Counted from the stretch's first letter, positions 45,693 through 55,929 are shown. The stretch is 64,000 nucleotides of DNA from Vibrio astriarenae (GCF_010587385.1 NZ_CP047475.1:1798001-1862000), one strand, 5' to 3'. Notes: generated from the letters alone by a model not told the origin. Made by a program: numbers and translations.

Positions 45693-46654
45693 TGTTTGTC
45701 TATGCTGTTCGTCGCTTTAACCTGTTTGTCATTACCATGATGATCATCACCATGGTGGGTTTCAGCATTCTACGTTTAGATCCGCTGTCGCCTTGGTCGC
45801 AGCTCGATTTCTGGCAAGGATGGCAGAGTTATTTAGGTGAGCTCATTCACCTTAACTTTGGTATCAGCAAAAGTGGCGTTCCTGTGATTGAAGACCTTAA
45901 GGTCGTTTTTCCTGCCACCCTAGAACTGTGCATTATCGCCTTTATCCTTGCCTTGTTGATTGGTATCCCACTTGGGACTCTGGCGGGCATGCGTCAGGGT
46001 AAATGGCAAGATCTCTCCATTTCTTTTACTGCGATGGCTGGCCAATCTGCACCTGTTTTTTGGGTAGCACTGCTACTGATCATGGCGTTTTCACTGAACT
46101 ATGAACTGTTCCCTGTTTCGGGGCGGTATGACCTCCTCTATGAAATCCCAAATGTGACGGGTTTCGCTATCATCGATGCGTTTATAATGAAAAGCGAATA
46201 TCGAACCCATGCGTTGCAAAGTGTCCTCGACCATCTGATCTTGCCAGGTTTTGTACTCGCTCTCTCTCCGACAATGCAGGTTATCGGCCTGATGCGTGCC
46301 TCTGTCGCTGAAGTTATGACTAAAAACTACATTCGCGCTGCTCGTATCAAAGGTCTATCCGCCTATGAGATCATTACCGAGCACGTTCTACGAAATGCGC
46401 TCCCACCTATTGTTCCAAAAGTGGGGGTTCAGTTATCAAGTATGCTAACACTGGCTATCATCACCGAGACGATTTTCAACTGGCCCGGTATTGGACGCTG
46501 GTTATTAGACGCGCTGGGTAATCAAGATTACGTTGCGATACAAGCCGGTGTCATTGTTATTGCAACCTTGGTACTTAGCGCAAATATCTTGTCAGATTTG
46601 GTGGGGGCAATGATCAACCCGTTAGTAAGGAAGGAATGGTATGCTAAGCAATAG
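45692..46654 (+). CDS. sapB: SapB, permease of the Sap transporter
   Basis: A 320-residue inner-membrane permease of the DppB/OppB type. Several membrane segments are seen, the first at about 9-29 (RFNLFVITMMIITMVGFSILR). The EAA loop is the RAARIKGLSAYEIITEHVLRNALPP segment before the last helices. The first membrane segment is followed by a periplasmic loop and the conserved YLGELIHLNFGIS. It overlaps sapA by one base and sapC by 14. Confidence 0.93.
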   Translation: MFVYAVRRFNLFVITMMIITMVGFSILRLDPLSPWSQLDFWQGWQSYLGELIHLNFGISKSGVPVIEDLKVVFPATLELCIIAFILALLIGIPLGTLAGMRQGKWQDLSISFTAMAGQSAPVFWVALLLIMAFSLNYELFPVSGRYDLLYEIPNVTGFAIIDAFIMKSEYRTHALQSVLDHLILPGFVLALSPTMQVIGLMRASVAEVMTKNYIRAARIKGLSAYEIITEHVLRNALPPIVPKVGVQLSSMLTLAIITETIFNWPGIGRWLLDALGNQDYVAIQAGVIVIATLVLSANILSDLVGAMINPLVRKEWYAKQ

Positions 46655-47528
46655 TGTCTACCAAGAAGAGCAGATCCCAACTCAGTTTGAGCGATTCTGG
46701 CGTAGCTTCCGTAACAACAATCTCGCGATGTTTAGCTTGTGGTGCTTGGGACTTATCACTGTCATTACCATTTTTGCTAGCTGGCTTACGCCACACGATC
46801 CTCAAGCTCAATCTGGATATCTCCTTCTGCCTCCATCATGGAACTCAGAAGGAACGATTGACTACTTTTTAGGAACCGATGATTTAGGGCGAGACATTCT
46901 CTCTCGTTTGATTAAAGGCTCACAACTTACCTTTGGCGCTGCCGTGATTGTAACGGTGATTGCCGCAGCGATCGGCTCTCTGATTGGCGTTCTAGCCGGT
47001 ATGACGAAGGGGTTACTCTCAAGTACACTCAACCACTTACTTGACACCGTGATGTCGATCCCTTCTCTACTACTGGCGATCATATTCTGTGCATTTTTGG
47101 GATTTGGCGAGTTCAATATCCTATTGGCTATTGGTCTTGCATTGATTCCTCGCTTTATTCGTTCGGTCTATATTGCTGTTCACAGTGAGATGGAAAAAGA
47201 CTACATCATGGCGGCAAGGCTGGATGGGGCGAATAACGTTTACCTACTTTGGAACTCGATTTTGCCTAATATCCTCGCTGTGTTTGCGACTGAGTTTACC
47301 TTTGCTCTTGCTGCCGCGATTCTTGATATCACTGCACTGGGCTTCTTGGGTTTAGGCGCTCAAGCACCGAGCTCTGAGTGGGGCGCTATTTTGGGTGACT
47401 CGGTAGAGCTCATCTATATCGCACCATGGACTGTGACCCTACCCGGCCTCACCATTATGTTTACTGTTATCATCGTTAACCTGGTTGGCGATGGAGTTCG
47501 CCAAGCGCTTAACGCAGGGGTTGAGTAA
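46641..47528 (+). CDS. sapC: SapC, permease of the Sap transporter
   Basis: A 295-residue permease of the DppC/OppC type: N-terminal cytoplasmic segment [25 protein letters not shown], the conserved [22 protein letters not shown], and the EAA loop [29 protein letters not shown] precedes the ATG. It shares the TAATG junction with sapD. Confidence 0.93.
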   Translation: MLSNSVYQEEQIPTQFERFWRSFRNNNLAMFSLWCLGLITVITIFASWLTPHDPQAQSGYLLLPPSWNSEGTIDYFLGTDDLGRDILSRLIKGSQLTFGAAVIVTVIAAAIGSLIGVLAGMTKGLLSSTLNHLLDTVMSIPSLLLAIIFCAFLGFGEFNILLAIGLALIPRFIRSVYIAVHSEMEKDYIMAARLDGANNVYLLWNSILPNILAVFATEFTFALAAAILDITALGFLGLGAQAPSSEWGAILGDSVELIYIAPWTVTLPGLTIMFTVIIVNLVGDGVRQALNAGVE

Positions 47529-48523
47529 TGCCCATTTTAGATATTCGACACTTAACGATTGAAATTGAAACACCCCACGGAATTGTTCGTGCGGTGGATC
47601 GTATGAGTATGACGCTGACGGAAGGCGAAATACGCGGCCTAGTGGGCGAGTCTGGCTCAGGTAAAAGCTTGGTGGCTAAAGCCATCGTTGGTGTCTGTAA
47701 AGAGAACTGGCGTGTGACCGCAGATAGGATGCGTCTTGGTGATATCGACTTACTGCAGTTGACCCCGAAAGAGCGTCGTAGAGTCATCGCTCGTGATATC
47801 GCGATGATATTTCAAGAGCCTTCAACCTGTTTGGACCCTTCCGAAGATGTAGGTCGTCAGCTGATTGAGTCTATTCCTTCACGTATGTTTGAAGGCCGCT
47901 GGTGGCAAAGATTTCAATGGCGTAAAAAGCAAGCTGTCGCACTGCTGCACAAAGTCGGTATTAAAGACCACAAACGGGTGATGGATAGCTATCCGTATGA
48001 GCTGACTGACGGTGAGTGCCAAAAAATCATGATAGCAATGGCCATTGCGACTAAGCCAAAACTGCTGATCGCCGATGAGCCGACCAATGACTTGGACCCC
48101 ATTACGCAATCACAGATTTTGCGCCTGTTGAGTCGTATGAACCAACTGCACAATACAACCATTTTGCTGATTGGTCATGACTTAACAACGATAACTCAGT
48201 GGGCAACCCGAATCACCGTTATGTACTGTGGTCAATCGGTTGAATCTGCAAGTACCAAGAAACTGACTAAAGTGCCTAAGCACCCTTACACCGTCGCACT
48301 ACTTAAAGCAGTGCCGGACTTTAGCGAGTGGGTTCCGCACAAGCAAAAATTGCAATCACTACCGGGCTCTATCCCCCCACTCCAACACTTGCCCATCGGC
48401 TGTCGCCTTGGGCCACGGTGCCCTTACGCACAACGTGATTGTGTCGAAATGCCGAGAACGAAACATCTGCGAGACCATAAGTTCGCCTGCCATTTCCCGC
48501 TGAATCTGGAGAAAAAAGCATGA
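47528..48523 (+). CDS. sapD: SapD, ATPase of the Sap transporter
   Basis: A 331-residue ABC ATPase of the DppD type. Walker A is [13 protein letters not shown] and Walker [14 protein letters not shown]. The signature region reads [15 protein letters not shown] rather than LSGGQ, as in SapD of E. coli. The C-terminal oligopeptide-transport extension holds the Cys cluster [16 protein letters not shown]...KFACHF expected for an Fe-S site in DppD-type ATPases. The end overlaps sapF by 4 bp (ATGA). Confidence 0.93.
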   Translation: MPILDIRHLTIEIETPHGIVRAVDRMSMTLTEGEIRGLVGESGSGKSLVAKAIVGVCKENWRVTADRMRLGDIDLLQLTPKERRRVIARDIAMIFQEPSTCLDPSEDVGRQLIESIPSRMFEGRWWQRFQWRKKQAVALLHKVGIKDHKRVMDSYPYELTDGECQKIMIAMAIATKPKLLIADEPTNDLDPITQSQILRLLSRMNQLHNTTILLIGHDLTTITQWATRITVMYCGQSVESASTKKLTKVPKHPYTVALLKAVPDFSEWVPHKQKLQSLPGSIPPLQHLPIGCRLGPRCPYAQRDCVEMPRTKHLRDHKFACHFPLNLEKKA

Positions 48524-49305
48524 GTGCCTTACTTGAAGTACAAGAGCTCAGTAAATCATTCACCAATCGCTCCGGTATCTTTCGTAAAACGGTAAAGCAA
48601 GCCGTGAAACCGGTTAGCTTTACGCTTGAAGCAGGTCAAACAATAGGGTTTATCGGCCAAAATGGCTCGGGAAAATCCACGCTTGCCCGTATGCTAGCAG
48701 GCGTTGTTGAGCCAACATCAGGTACGATTTCAGTCAATGGCGAGACTCTTGCTCATAAAGACTACTCTACGCGTTGTAAGCTTATTCGTATGATCTTCCA
48801 AGATCCAAATACCTCGCTTAACCCGCGAATTCAAATTGGACGTATCTTGGAAGGCCCACTCAAGCGAAATACCAGCATGTCCCCAGAAGCGAGAATGGAG
48901 CGTGTGAAAGCAACACTTATGCGTGTCGGCCTGTTGCCAGAGCATGCCTATTTTTATCCTCAAATGCTTGCCGCTGGGCAAAAGCAGCGCGTGTGCCTGG
49001 CTCGAGCACTCGTTCTACAGCCGTCAGTCATCATTGCCGATGAAGCTCTGAATGGTCTTGATATGGCAATGCGTTCGCAAATCATTAACCTGTTTTTAGA
49101 GCTTCAAGAGGAGATGGGGGTTTCATTTGTCTATGTGTCTCAGCATATTGGTATCGTGAAACACATCACTGACAAGTTGATGGTGATGCACGAAGGTGAA
49201 GTCGTTGAAGCTGGCGATACGCACGAAATTCTGAGTCACCCACAACATACCGTGACTCAACGATTAATTGAAAGTCATTTTAATAAAGCGCCTTCTTTCA
49301 AGTAA
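48520..49305 (+). CDS. sapF: SapF, ATPase of the Sap transporter
   Basis: A 261-residue ABC ATPase. Walker A is [16 protein letters not shown], the signature [15 protein letters not shown], Walker [13 protein letters not shown] (Ala in place of the usual Pro of DEP), and the H-loop YVSQHIGIV has Gln-His. It ends the sap operon; no clear terminator follows before the PLP-enzyme gene 92 bp downstream. Confidence 0.93.
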   Translation: MSALLEVQELSKSFTNRSGIFRKTVKQAVKPVSFTLEAGQTIGFIGQNGSGKSTLARMLAGVVEPTSGTISVNGETLAHKDYSTRCKLIRMIFQDPNTSLNPRIQIGRILEGPLKRNTSMSPEARMERVKATLMRVGLLPEHAYFYPQMLAAGQKQRVCLARALVLQPSVIIADEALNGLDMAMRSQIINLFLELQEEMGVSFVYVSQHIGIVKHITDKLMVMHEGEVVEAGDTHEILSHPQHTVTQRLIESHFNKAPSFK

Positions 49306-49396
49306 GGTTCAGACCTAAGTTATTTGAGTTCTCTGGGGTAGATCGTTATGATGTGCCCCCTTTTTTAAGTGGCAGTGTTAACGCCGAGACAGTCCG

Positions 49397-50308
49397 ATGA
49401 AACTCAATCAAAGTCCTGTGACTCAGCATCAATTTGATGGCATCTCTTTTCATCTAAAACGAGATGATCAGCTTCATCCCCTATTTAGCGGTAATAAAGC
49501 CCGAAAGTTCAGTACACTGCTTGAGTACCCTTCTGATTCGGTTGAAACCATTATCTCCTATGGTTCAGCCCAAGCGAATTCGCTTTACTCTCTGGCCGGT
49601 TTGGCAAAAATCAAAGGCTGGAAGCTTGAATACTACGTTCATAATGTCCCTCAGTGGTTGCGTAAGAACCCGATAGGTAACTTTCGAGGTGCGCTAGAAC
49701 TTGATGCAAAAGTGATTGGGATGAATGAAATTGACACTTCATTACACCCTGCAGACTATATCGAACAGGTACGCAAACCAAACGATAAATGCCTGGTACT
49801 TCCTGAGGGCGGGCGTTCAAAATTATCTGAAGATGGCGTCAAGCAATTGGCCGACGAACTATTAGATTACATCCGTTTCCATCCGGGAAGTCACTTCACC
49901 ATTGCACTTCCCTCAGGGACTGGCACAACCTCACTCTACCTTCATAAGCACCTAAAGAGCCATAACATTCAGGTTATTACCTGCCCAGTTGTCGGTGGCA
50001 AAGACTATCTCATCGAGCAGTTTAAGGAGTTAGGTGAAAGTGATTTCCCGACGATTCTTGAACCTGAAGAAAAACATCATTTTGGTCGTTTATATCAAGA
50101 AGACTATGAGGTTTGGGCACAGTTAGAAGAGCAAACGCACGTTGAGTTTGACCTTCTTTACGACCCTTTAATGTGGCGCTGTATTAGACAATGGGCGTCA
50201 CATAACCTCGATGGAGAGCTTCTCTACGTTCACCAGGGTGGTATTCTTGGTAATGAGAGTATGCAGCTTCGATACCAACGAGAATTTGGAGTGAAATCAA
50301 CATGGTAA
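49397..50308 (+). CDS. PLP-dependent D-cysteine desulfhydrase/ACC deaminase-family protein
   Basis: A 303-residue fold-type II PLP enzyme. The Schiff-base Lys lies in HLKRDDQLHPLFSGNKARKF, the family signature. The Ser-Gly-rich phosphate loop is LPSGTGTTSLYL, and the end has LLYVHQGGILGNESM. Members split D-cysteine or aminocyclopropane carboxylate; bacterial members without plant association are mostly desulfhydrases. It is co-transcribed with, and overlaps by 7 bp, the DUF1496 gene. Confidence 0.85.
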   Translation: MKLNQSPVTQHQFDGISFHLKRDDQLHPLFSGNKARKFSTLLEYPSDSVETIISYGSAQANSLYSLAGLAKIKGWKLEYYVHNVPQWLRKNPIGNFRGALELDAKVIGMNEIDTSLHPADYIEQVRKPNDKCLVLPEGGRSKLSEDGVKQLADELLDYIRFHPGSHFTIALPSGTGTTSLYLHKHLKSHNIQVITCPVVGGKDYLIEQFKELGESDFPTILEPEEKHHFGRLYQEDYEVWAQLEEQTHVEFDLLYDPLMWRCIRQWASHNLDGELLYVHQGGILGNESMQLRYQREFGVKSTW

Positions 50309-50613
50309 AGTCATTTAAATCCATTGCATTCGCGCTCATCGCCACAGCGATGTTTTCTACTGCTGCATTTGCCAATACCACTACCGTTACCAAGGCATCT
50401 GTTGGTAAAAACAAGGCCAAGCCGATTGTTGTCGTTGATGGTGCCCAAACCAATCAGCGCGTATGCCTCTACCAAGGTGAAGCATACTCGCTTGGTGCGA
50501 TAGTAGAGATACGAGATTTAGTTCTCGTTTGTCAAGAGAGCAACGACTTTGAGCTCAATGGCGCGTTGAAGTGGGTGGTCCTTGAGAGCAGCCATACCCG
50601 AGGGCAAGAGTAG
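50302..50613 (+). CDS. DUF1496-family exported protein
   Basis: A 103-residue protein: signal peptide (MVKSFKSIAFALIATAMFSTAAFA, cleavage about residue 24), then the DUF1496 domain RVCLYQGEAYSLGAIVEIRDLVLVCQ...NGALKWVVLE with two conserved Cys. Function unknown; a relative is E. coli YnfB-like exported protein. A stem-loop with a T-tract follows (50637-50664). Confidence 0.82.
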   Translation: MVKSFKSIAFALIATAMFSTAAFANTTTVTKASVGKNKAKPIVVVDGAQTNQRVCLYQGEAYSLGAIVEIRDLVLVCQESNDFELNGALKWVVLESSHTRGQE

Positions 50614-50636
50614 TATCCTATTCGCTCAATATGTAG

Positions 50637-50664
50637 AAAGGCTGAAATTTATTCTGCCTTTTTT
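50637..50664 (+). terminator. Terminator after the DUF1496 gene
   Basis: AAAGGC pairs with GCCTTT over a long loop and is followed by a T-tract; it lies between convergent genes and may serve both. Confidence 0.5.
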
Positions 50665-50682
50665 ATTAGTATCGAGTTGTGA

Positions 50683-51753
50683 TTATTGGTCCCACCAATA
50701 ACTCAATGGCATCGCATCCCCGACGACTAAACGCTCACCCATTTTTGGCATCACGACATCCACGCCACGCTCTTGAGCATTAGCCAATGCGCGATTGATA
50801 GGCTCTTGCCAATCGTGAGTTGCTAAATCAAATGTACTGTTGTGAATCGGGAACATCACCTTACCTTTTAGATCAATATGTGCCTGAACGCTTTGCTCCG
50901 GAAACATATGGATCTGCGACCAAGCTTCATTGTAGGCGCCAGTTTCAACCAAGGTTAAGTCAAACGGCCCGTACTTTTCGCCGATCTCTTTAAAACCAGA
51001 AAAGTAACCTGAATCACCACTGAAAAACACCCGTTGTGTTGGTGCAGCAATCACCCAGCTCCCCCACAAAGTCCTGTCTCTATCTACGCCTGTGCGACCA
51101 GAAAAGTGTTGTGTTGGCGTCAGGGTGTATTCAATACCATTAAAAACATAAGACTCCCACCAGTTGAGCTCAATCACCTTGTCAGCTGAAACACCCCACT
51201 TGATTAGGTGTTCCCCTACTCGCAATGGGACTAAGAACAGCGACACTTTGTCTGCAAGTTCTTTAACAGCGGCTTTATCCAAATGGTCATAATGGTCATG
51301 ACTGATCACGACCACATCAATGGCAGGTAGTTCTGCAATGGCGATAGGCGCTTTATGAAAACGTTTGGGACCCGCCCATTGCACAGGCGAGGCTCGATCA
51401 CTAAACACCGGGTCCGTCATCACAAATTGGTTATCGAGTTTCATCAACACACTCGAGTGCCCGAGACGATAGACAACATTTTCAGTTTCTTCAATGAGAG
51501 ACTCAGTTGTCATCTCTAACACCGGTAAGTCTGCTTTAGGGGTTGGCTCTACTCGCTCCACGGTCAGATACATCTTTGTAATGTCGTAGAGATCCCTCAG
51601 ACCTGACTTATATTCCATTTCAGTATTTGTGAACTTCTTCGGTAACTCTTGGGACTCTGAGCCGCCAACGGTGGTACAAGTCAATTGCGTCAATGCCATA
51701 AGTATCGCTCCCACTAGGATGATTCGTTTCGTCTTCACGTTCATGCTCGCCAT
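50683..51753 (-). CDS. MBL-fold metal-dependent hydrolase, exported
   Basis: A 356-residue metallo-beta-lactamase-fold hydrolase of the UlaG/NAPE-PLD-like type. The metal motif HxHxDH is VVISHDHYDHLDK, with further ligands in FFSGDSGYFSG and MFPIHNSTFD. The N-terminus has a signal-like segment (about 10-26, IILVGAILMALTQLTC) ending in Cys, so it may be a lipoprotein. A second ATG three codons later is equally possible. Divergent from a TetR-family gene whose twin operators lie in the shared promoter, so it is probably that regulator's target. The substrate is unknown. Confidence 0.87.
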   Translation of the reverse strand: MASMNVKTKRIILVGAILMALTQLTCTTVGGSESQELPKKFTNTEMEYKSGLRDLYDITKMYLTVERVEPTPKADLPVLEMTTESLIEETENVVYRLGHSSVLMKLDNQFVMTDPVFSDRASPVQWAGPKRFHKAPIAIAELPAIDVVVISHDHYDHLDKAAVKELADKVSLFLVPLRVGEHLIKWGVSADKVIELNWWESYVFNGIEYTLTPTQHFSGRTGVDRDRTLWGSWVIAAPTQRVFFSGDSGYFSGFKEIGEKYGPFDLTLVETGAYNEAWSQIHMFPEQSVQAHIDLKGKVMFPIHNSTFDLATHDWQEPINRALANAQERGVDVVMPKMGERLVVGDAMPLSYWWDQ

Positions 51754-51759
51754 GTAAAC

Positions 51760-51775
51760 TACACCGACTAGTTTA
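51760..51775. promoter_or_regulatory. Operator copy 1 in the mbl/tetR divergent promoter
   Basis: TACACCGACTAGTTTA fits the imperfect palindrome TAnACnnnnnnGTnTA shared, in inverse orientation, with the second copy 34 bp away. It is 7 bp upstream of the MBL gene start, well placed for repression. Confidence 0.55.
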
Positions 51776-51793
51776 CTTAATCTTTTTCAAAAG

Positions 51794-51809
51794 TAAACTG
51801 ATTAGTGTA
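51794..51809. promoter_or_regulatory. Operator copy 2 in the mbl/tetR divergent promoter
   Basis: TAAACTGATTAGTGTA, pattern TAnACTnATnAGTnTA. With copy 1 it forms a larger inverted repeat (AGTAAACT at both). It is 20-36 bp upstream of the TetR-family start, so autorepression is likely. Confidence 0.55.
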
Positions 51810-51829
51810 AAATCAATTCTCGCAGTTTA

Positions 51830-52465
51830 ATGAGACGGACCAATGACATGTCAGTGACAAAAAAAAGTCGTAGTGAAATCAAGCGAGAAGCGATTCTAAA
51901 TGCCGCTCGGGAAGCATTCCTAGAATATGGTGTCGATAACACGAGCATGGATAAGCTTTCTGCCATGGCCGGGGTGTCTAAACGCACTGTCTACAATCAT
52001 TTCGAGTCGAAAGAGTCTTTGGTTATGGCGCTGCTTTCTTGTCTTTGGAATAGTCAAGAAACACTGGACGACTCATTTTTGCAAGGTGAACTCACACTAA
52101 AGCAACAACTGACAGCACTAGTTCGAGAGCAAATACAACTCGCCAGCGATCCTGACTATATTGAGCTGTCTAAGGTAGCCATGGGGCATTTCCTATTTAA
52201 GCCAGAAGAGCTCAAGAAGCAAGTCGGCTCTATCGATAAGAAAGACACAAAACTCTATCAGTGGTTGATGCTTCGGGCAGAAAACCAGCAACTCAAACTT
52301 ACTGAGTGTGACGTTGAAAAAGCGATGATGCAGATCCACAATTTGGTCAAAGGCTCCGCCTATTGGCCGCAGATGGTCGGCCTATCAGACGAACTCAATG
52401 AGCAGCAAATAAACGAACTTGCCGATGATACCGTTGAGCTCTTTTGGGCGAGATACGGCCAGTAG
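51830..52465 (+). CDS. TetR-family transcriptional regulator
   Basis: A 211-residue regulator. The HTH is at about 20-65 (REAILNAAREAFLEYGVDNTSMDKLSAMAGVSKRTVYNHFESKESLVMALL), and the ligand domain resembles the C-terminal TetR_C_7/AefR-like type. ATGs at 51830 and 51848 are both possible; neither has a strong ribosome site. It probably represses itself and the divergent MBL hydrolase through the twin palindromes between them. Confidence 0.92.
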   Translation: MRRTNDMSVTKKSRSEIKREAILNAAREAFLEYGVDNTSMDKLSAMAGVSKRTVYNHFESKESLVMALLSCLWNSQETLDDSFLQGELTLKQQLTALVREQIQLASDPDYIELSKVAMGHFLFKPEELKKQVGSIDKKDTKLYQWLMLRAENQQLKLTECDVEKAMMQIHNLVKGSAYWPQMVGLSDELNEQQINELADDTVELFWARYGQ

Positions 52466-52603
52466 TGAACGAACAGCCTCCATTTTATGTTGAGACTGGA
52501 TAACAAGCTGACCGCTGTAATAATAACACGTATTACGACGCTAAACGGTAGCGAGAATTTAACATCAACACCATTTTGGTCGTGTCTGGCCAATTCACTA
52601 CTG
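52460..52603. other. Cloverleaf-like structured segment between tetR and asnS genes
   Basis: An outer perfect 10-bp inverted repeat (CAGTAGTGAA 52460-52469, TTCACTACTG 52594-52603) encloses a 6-bp stem (52488-52493/52565-52570) and two hairpins (52517-52536, GTAAT/ATTAC; 52539-52553, CGCTA/TAGCG). The 5' arm includes the stop codon of the TetR-family gene. It could be an mRNA 3' structure, a small RNA or a remnant repeat element; nothing else recognisable lies in the 324 bp before asnS. Confidence 0.35.
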
Positions 52604-52789
52604 TGACTAAGGAAAAAAACGTCTTGTTTACTCAATAAGGGCTTGAAGCTCTAGAATTGCTAGGTAATATGGACGTTTGATTCAAATTTTTAGTAGGACT
52701 TAGTAAATTGCGCATTTTTCATCCACTTACTTGTGGTTGATTGGCTAATTGACTGAGTTAAGCATCCCTCAATGGAGAATGACATCAAC

Positions 52790-54190
52790 ATGACTTACGC
52801 GCCTGTAAAAGACGTACTTGGCGGCAAGCTCGCAGTTGACAGTGAAGTAACTGTTCGCGGCTGGATCCGTTCACGTCGTGATTCCAAAGCTGGAATCTCT
52901 TTCCTTGCCATTTATGACGGCTCTTGTTTCGACCCGATTCAGGCCGTGGTCCCTAATAATCTTAATAATTACGAAGACGAAGTACTAAAGCTGACTACAG
53001 GCTGCTCTGTTGAAGTAACAGGTAAGATTGTTGAGTCTCCTGCGAAGGGCCAAGACTTTGAACTTGCAGCCACTGACGTTAAAGTCGTGGGCTGGGTTGA
53101 AGACGCAGAAACGTACCCGATGGCGAAAACTCGCCACTCTATCGAGTTCCTACGTGAGGTAGCGCACCTACGTCCACGTACTAACGTAATTGGTGCTGTC
53201 GCGCGCGTTCGTAACTGCCTGTCTCAAGCGATTCACCGCTTCTACCACGAGCAAGGTTTCTTCTGGGTATCGGCTCCACTGATCACAGCTTCTGATGCAG
53301 AAGGTGCTGGTGAAATGTTCCGCGTTTCTACGCTAGACATGGAAAACCTGCCTCGCACAGACAAAGGTGACGTTGACTTCAACGAAGACTTCTTCGGTAA
53401 AGAAACATTCCTAACCGTATCTGGTCAGCTAAACGCAGAAGCTTACGCTTGCGCACTAAGTAAGGTTTACACGTTTGGCCCTACGTTCCGTGCTGAAAAC
53501 TCAAACACCAGCCGCCACCTAGCAGAATTCTGGATGGTTGAGCCTGAAGTGGCATTCGCTGACCTAGAAGACGTGGCTAAGCTGTCTGAAGACATGCTTA
53601 AGTTCGTATTCAAAGCGGTACTTGAAGAGTGTCGCGATGACCTTGAGTTCTTTGCTCAACGCATCGATAAAGAAGCAATCACTCGTCTAGAGCAGTTTGT
53701 TTCTTCTGACTTCGCACAAGTTGACTACACTGACGCAATCCAGATCCTTCTGGACTCTGGTCGTGAGTTCGAATTCCCAGTTGAATGGGGTATCGATATG
53801 TCTTCTGAGCACGAGCGTTTCCTAGCGGAAGAGCACTTCAAAGCACCAGTCATCGTGAAGAACTACCCGAAAGACATCAAGGCATTCTACATGCGTGCTA
53901 ACGATGACGGTAAGACAGTAGCGGCAATGGACGTACTTGCACCTGGCATCGGTGAAATCATCGGTGGTTCTCAGCGTGAAGAGCGTCTAGACATTCTAGA
54001 CGAGCGTATGCGTGAAGTGGGCATCGACCCAGAGCACATGAGTTGGTACCGCGACCTACGTAAATACGGTACTGTACCGCACGCTGGTTTCGGCCTAGGC
54101 TTTGAGCGCCTAGTGTCTTACGTAACAGGTATGGGCAACGTTCGTGACGTGATCCCATTCCCACGTACACCACGCTCTGCGAACTTCTAA
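52790..54190 (+). CDS. asnS: Asparaginyl-tRNA synthetase
   Basis: Class IIb aminoacyl-tRNA synthetase of 466 residues, the same as E. coli AsnS. The N-terminal OB-fold anticodon domain ([25 protein letters not shown]) is followed by motif 2 ([21 protein letters not shown]) and motif 3 ([16 protein letters not shown]). ATG 52790 gives [22 protein letters not shown], which aligns with the E. coli start, so the upstream ATG at 52772 is rejected. A terminator follows at 54211-54245. Confidence 0.97.
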   Translation: MTYAPVKDVLGGKLAVDSEVTVRGWIRSRRDSKAGISFLAIYDGSCFDPIQAVVPNNLNNYEDEVLKLTTGCSVEVTGKIVESPAKGQDFELAATDVKVVGWVEDAETYPMAKTRHSIEFLREVAHLRPRTNVIGAVARVRNCLSQAIHRFYHEQGFFWVSAPLITASDAEGAGEMFRVSTLDMENLPRTDKGDVDFNEDFFGKETFLTVSGQLNAEAYACALSKVYTFGPTFRAENSNTSRHLAEFWMVEPEVAFADLEDVAKLSEDMLKFVFKAVLEECRDDLEFFAQRIDKEAITRLEQFVSSDFAQVDYTDAIQILLDSGREFEFPVEWGIDMSSEHERFLAEEHFKAPVIVKNYPKDIKAFYMRANDDGKTVAAMDVLAPGIGEIIGGSQREERLDILDERMREVGIDPEHMSWYRDLRKYGTVPHAGFGLGFERLVSYVTGMGNVRDVIPFPRTPRSANF

Positions 54191-54210
54191 TTCGTTAGAA
54201 AGTTAAAAAA

Positions 54211-54245
54211 AAAGGGGAGAGATAGCTTTGCTAACTCTCCCTTTT
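54211..54245. terminator. Terminator between asnS and the diguanylate cyclase gene
   Basis: AAAGGGGAGAG (54211-54221) pairs with CTCTCCCTTT (54235-54244) with one bulged G; A-tract before and TTTT after serve both convergent genes. Confidence 0.8.
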
Positions 54246-54282
54246 CTGTTTTATGCCGCTTAGAGATCTATTTTACTTTAAA

Positions 54283-55371
54283 TCAGTAAACGACTTTCAC
54301 TTGGCTCTTGCCGGCGTCTTTTGCTTCATACATCGCTCGGTCAGCCAGTTTCAAGCTTTCTTCGAGATCCAGCTGCGCGGCAGAAACAAACACAATGCCT
54401 ATACTGGCGCTCACTTGGTTATTCACACACTTCAGTGTTTTCATTCTACCATCTTTGAAGATATTCAAGATTTCATGTCCAAGCTGAACGACTTCGGTTT
54501 CATCAAAGGCATCTTCAACAAAAATGGCAAACTCATCACCACCAAGGCGGGCGATATCATACTGACCCAAGTCACGCCCTAAACTGCGCGGCACGATTTC
54601 CTTAATGAGTTGCCCAAACTCCTCAAGCACCTTGTCACCATAGTCGTGCCCATACTGATCATTAATTTGCTTAAAATGGTCAAGGTCAATATAGATCAGT
54701 GCCGACTTGTCATAAAGCTCCCGTTGGGTCGAATGATAAAGAATAGAACGAAATGTAGCACGATTTGCTAACTGCGTAAGTGAATCAAAGTAGGCTAACT
54801 TATGAATCCCTTCTTCATGCATCTTCATTATGTAATCATCCATGCGCTGCTGGAAGAAGATTAGAATATGACACATCCCACTAAGAGCCATCAGAGTTAA
54901 AATAAAGCGAAATTCGACTAACGGGCTATACTCCGTTAACAACCAGTTTTGATAAAGCAATAAAGATAAAAGTGCTATAAAAGGGACATTGACTGCTAGA
55001 CCAACCTTAAACCGATTGATAAAGATCGCTATCGCTGCAAGCGGATAAACCCACATAATGCCTGTATTGTCGTGCCCACCTGTAATGACTAAGTAGGACG
55101 ACAAGCTATAAATAATTAGTGTAAGACTTATTAGTCCCCACTCTCTTTTGTAACTCAAAAGATAGAGATTACTAGCACCCCAAACAGTGAAGAGAGCCAA
55201 AGTGCCACCAATAGCAAAATGCCCCCAAAAAAAGGCTTGAATTGAAAATACACTAAGAAAGAGAAGACCGAAAATGGCTAAAGATTTAACCATCAAATGT
55301 TGTCTACGTTGCTTATCTTTTACAATTTCAGACAGTTTTTCAGCAACAAAGCTGTGGGCATTAGTACTCAA
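54283..55371 (-). CDS. Membrane-bound diguanylate cyclase (GGDEF)
   Basis: A 362-residue protein. About six membrane segments lie between residues 28 and 175, then a linker helix and a GGDEF domain (about 195-360). Its active site is RLGGDEFAIF, with the substrate block FDSLTQLANRATF and IDLDHFKQINDQYGHDYGD intact, so cyclic di-GMP synthesis is expected. The allosteric I-site RxxD five residues before GGDEF is absent (LGQY instead), so no product inhibition through this site. The sensor part is not recognised. Monocistronic. Confidence 0.92.
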   Translation of the reverse strand: MSTNAHSFVAEKLSEIVKDKQRRQHLMVKSLAIFGLLFLSVFSIQAFFWGHFAIGGTLALFTVWGASNLYLLSYKREWGLISLTLIIYSLSSYLVITGGHDNTGIMWVYPLAAIAIFINRFKVGLAVNVPFIALLSLLLYQNWLLTEYSPLVEFRFILTLMALSGMCHILIFFQQRMDDYIMKMHEEGIHKLAYFDSLTQLANRATFRSILYHSTQRELYDKSALIYIDLDHFKQINDQYGHDYGDKVLEEFGQLIKEIVPRSLGRDLGQYDIARLGGDEFAIFVEDAFDETEVVQLGHEILNIFKDGRMKTLKCVNNQVSASIGIVFVSAAQLDLEESLKLADRAMYEAKDAGKSQVKVVY

Positions 55372-55929
55372 TTTATTGCTCGCTCACTAAACGTATGAAG
55401 CCGTTTCAATACAACTTCATACCAATCTCACAAGCAGACCTTCTGCTTGTAGATAATTATTGTTTTTATTCGGTGATACAACACCGATTGCTTATAGGCT
55501 ATGACAACAATTGCACTTATTTATCGCATTTGCAACGAATACGGCAACTAAGTCGCCACTTTACCTTATATCTTGAGCCATATTGCACTCAAAAGTGATA
55601 CAAATAGTATTATTGATACCTTTGTCATATCTTGATGCAAACATACATTTATACCACTTTAGTTTTATTTAAGTGCCATATTGTCTGCGAATCAATCGAA
55701 ACACTAGCCAAAAAACAACTCATCTATAATCTCTCTTAGTTCTACGTTTGGTGAGAACAACACCTAACTCTGAATGGCGAACACTACAAAGCTTTCCAAA
55801 AGACATGACTTTTCATTCAACATATTGTCGACCTCAATAAAATCGTACTTTTCTTACTGATTTTGTTGTTTATTGACAGTGTAAAAGGTATAAAAAAGCA
55901 AGCTATCTTCTACTACAAGGACGAGACTG
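55372..55929. other. AT-rich intergenic region upstream of aspC
   Basis: About 560 bp. I see no convincing gene here; a short frame at 55395-55598 has no ribosome site and no recognisable features. A possible aspC promoter is TTGTTT-17 bp-TATAAA near 55868-55896. The spacing is right but the -35 is weak. Confidence 0.3.

Noticed and set aside
55395..55598. Short gene upstream of aspC (67 codons)
   Set aside because: No ribosome site, no recognisable sequence, and poor codon character.
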